Assembly (NCBI GenBank): GCA_947167745.1 | Contig: CAMVJE010000074.1 | Coordinates: forward strand, 1 to 6,337 | DNA length: 6,337 nucleotides | Direction of reading: 5' to 3' | Source: an uncultured Treponema sp. | GTDB lineage: Bacteria; Spirochaetota; Spirochaetia; Treponematales; Treponemataceae | Shown here: piece after piece, positions 5,964 to 6,337 of the stretch | How positions within the stretch are numbered: the stretch's first letter is position 1 | Layout of the letters: the number at the start of each line of letters is the position of its first letter | Notes under the pieces: model-generated | The model's input: only the letters and a program-made list of their open reading frames with translations | Told to the model about the DNA's origin: nothing | Database searches by the model: none | Translations under genes and position numbers: made by a program

Positions 5964-5970
5964 AAATTGC
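5912..5970. repeat. Long inverted repeat / hairpin with perfect 16-bp arms
   Basis: GCAATTTCTAAATGCC (5912-5927) and GGCATTTAGAAATTGC (5955-5970) are exact reverse complements. Inside them, after one mismatch, AC (5929-5930) pairs with GT (5952-5953). After one bulged A, AGCGC (5932-5936) pairs with GCGCT (5947-5951), leaving a 10-base loop. The whole can fold as one stem of about 23 pairs. It is not followed by a T run, so it does not look like an intrinsic terminator. The arms are AT-rich while the inner part is GC-rich, as in some palindromic mobile units. No flanking target-site duplication is evident. Confidence 0.85.
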
Positions 5971-6129
5971 CTTTGAGTGTGATGTTACTATTGGCTCTGA
6001 AAATGCAGGCGGTCATTCGGAATATAAGCGTTCATTGAACGCACGATAAACGACTCTTCAATCACAAATCCGAATGAATGTCTTTACGAAACTATTTAAT
6101 ATAAATCATCTTTGTGATATGCTTGAGCT
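5971..6129 (+). promoter_or_regulatory. Structured leader ahead of the TraX-family gene
   Basis: This non-coding stretch holds several inverted repeats. GCGTTCA-T-TGAACGC at 6028-6042 is a perfect 15-base palindrome. TCATTCGGA (6013-6021) pairs with TCCGAATGA (6069-6077) and would enclose it. ATCACAAA (6061-6068) pairs with TTTGTGAT (6111-6118), which crosses the previous stem, so the two would form a pseudoknot or be alternatives. Together with the hairpin at 5912-5970 this could be a regulatory 5' leader, or the inside of a repeated element. I cannot match it to a known riboswitch class. No other good promoter is visible for the downstream gene. Confidence 0.45.
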
Positions 6130-6337
6130 ATGATTACAGAAGAGGAAAAAGGTTTAACAGGAAACAAGCTGAAATTAATCGCAATTCTTTCGATGACGCT
6201 AGATCATGTGATATGCGTACTTTATCCCAATTATCCCACTGACTGGTGGATTATTGCCCTGCACATTCTGGGAAGAGTTGCAGCACCGATTTTCTGGTTT
6301 ATGGTTTCGGAAGGCTATCATTACACTCGTAACGTGA
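6130..6337 (+). CDS. TraX-family membrane protein (N-terminal part)
   Basis: Sixty-nine codons are present before the window ends, so the gene is cut by the edge rather than broken. The sequence starts MITEEEKGLTGNKLKLIAIL and continues with SMTLDHVICVLYP as the first membrane segment with the conserved DH pair. Then come DWWIIALHILGRVAAPIFWFMVSEGYHYTRNV, with the GR-AAPIF-F-SEGYHYT block that marks the family. TraX was named for the F-plasmid pilin N-acetylation protein. Chromosomal relatives are multi-pass inner-membrane proteins, probably acyltransferase-like, of mostly unknown role, and no conjugation genes are seen here. An in-frame TGA at 6124-6126 rules out an earlier start. The ribosome binding site is poor (GAG at 6125-6127 is too close), which may mean that the structured leader controls its translation. 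Confidence 0.9.
   Translation, partial: MITEEEKGLTGNKLKLIAILSMTLDHVICVLYPNYPTDWWIIALHILGRVAAPIFWFMVSEGYHYTRNV

Noticed and set aside
5912..5970. Integron attC recombination site
   Set aside because: Oral treponemes can carry integrons and the folded shape is suggestive, but the RYYYAAC and GTTRRRY core boxes are not present at the ends of the arms and no cassette structure is seen.
5912..5970. Intrinsic terminator of the split GNAT gene
   Set aside because: No T run follows the right arm (it continues CTTTGAG), the loop is large without the inner stem, and a strong promoter reads into the structure from the left.
5923..5976. Second small ORF MPTSATASALSAFRNCL within the hairpin
   Set aside because: It has no ribosome binding site and overlaps the better-supported mini-ORF at 5904 in another frame.
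6130..6337. Conjugative plasmid or transfer region because of TraX
   Set aside because: TraX-family proteins are common on chromosomes, and no relaxase, type IV secretion or origin-of-transfer features are visible.

Overview
The window reads as a stretch of bacterial chromosome made of small accessory or housekeeping-type enzyme genes. It has AT-rich intergenic DNA, good AGGAG/GAGG ribosome binding sites and strong TTGACA/TAAAAT-like promoters. The protein types (tandem-GNAT, WYL regulator beside a DJ-1/PfpI protein, PhzF, TraX) fit an anaerobic gut or oral bacterium such as a treponeme or a Clostridia member. The sequence alone does not settle which, and no rRNA, tRNA, CRISPR array, insertion sequence or phage gene is visible.

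Layout, left to right. Positions 1-95 hold an open frame that may be the tail of an upstream protein. Positions 81-144 are about four copies of a 16-bp AT-rich tandem repeat, each carrying an AAGATT/AATCTT palindrome, just upstream of a GNAT acetyltransferase (161-592). Three more plus-strand genes follow closely: a class I SAM methyltransferase (663-1451), a PhzF-family protein (1471-2280) and a DHPS-like metallo-beta-lactamase-fold protein (2277-3128, start overlapping the previous stop). These look like one operon, possibly including the GNAT gene. It ends tail-to-tail with a DJ-1/PfpI gene on the minus strand (3148-3699).

The DJ-1/PfpI gene is divergent from a YafY-type HTH/WYL regulator (3795-4754). 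Their 95-bp shared region carries a near-consensus promoter for the regulator, with its -35 box inside a TTGACA-N6-TGTCAA inverted repeat, plus a second palindrome nearer the DJ-1 gene. This suggests an autoregulated pair. Next is a two-domain GNAT gene (4889-5844) split by a -1 frame change at a run of seven T. It is either a pseudogene, a sequencing or phase-variation indel, or a slippage site. The last 490 bases hold an extended -10 promoter, a 19-codon mini-ORF that lies across a long hairpin with perfect 16-bp arms, further inverted repeats, and the start of a TraX-family membrane protein that runs off the end.

I see no clearly new multi-gene system. The parts most worth a second look are the iterated palindromes at 77-137, the frameshift at 5469-5475 and the hairpin/mini-ORF leader at 5851-6129.
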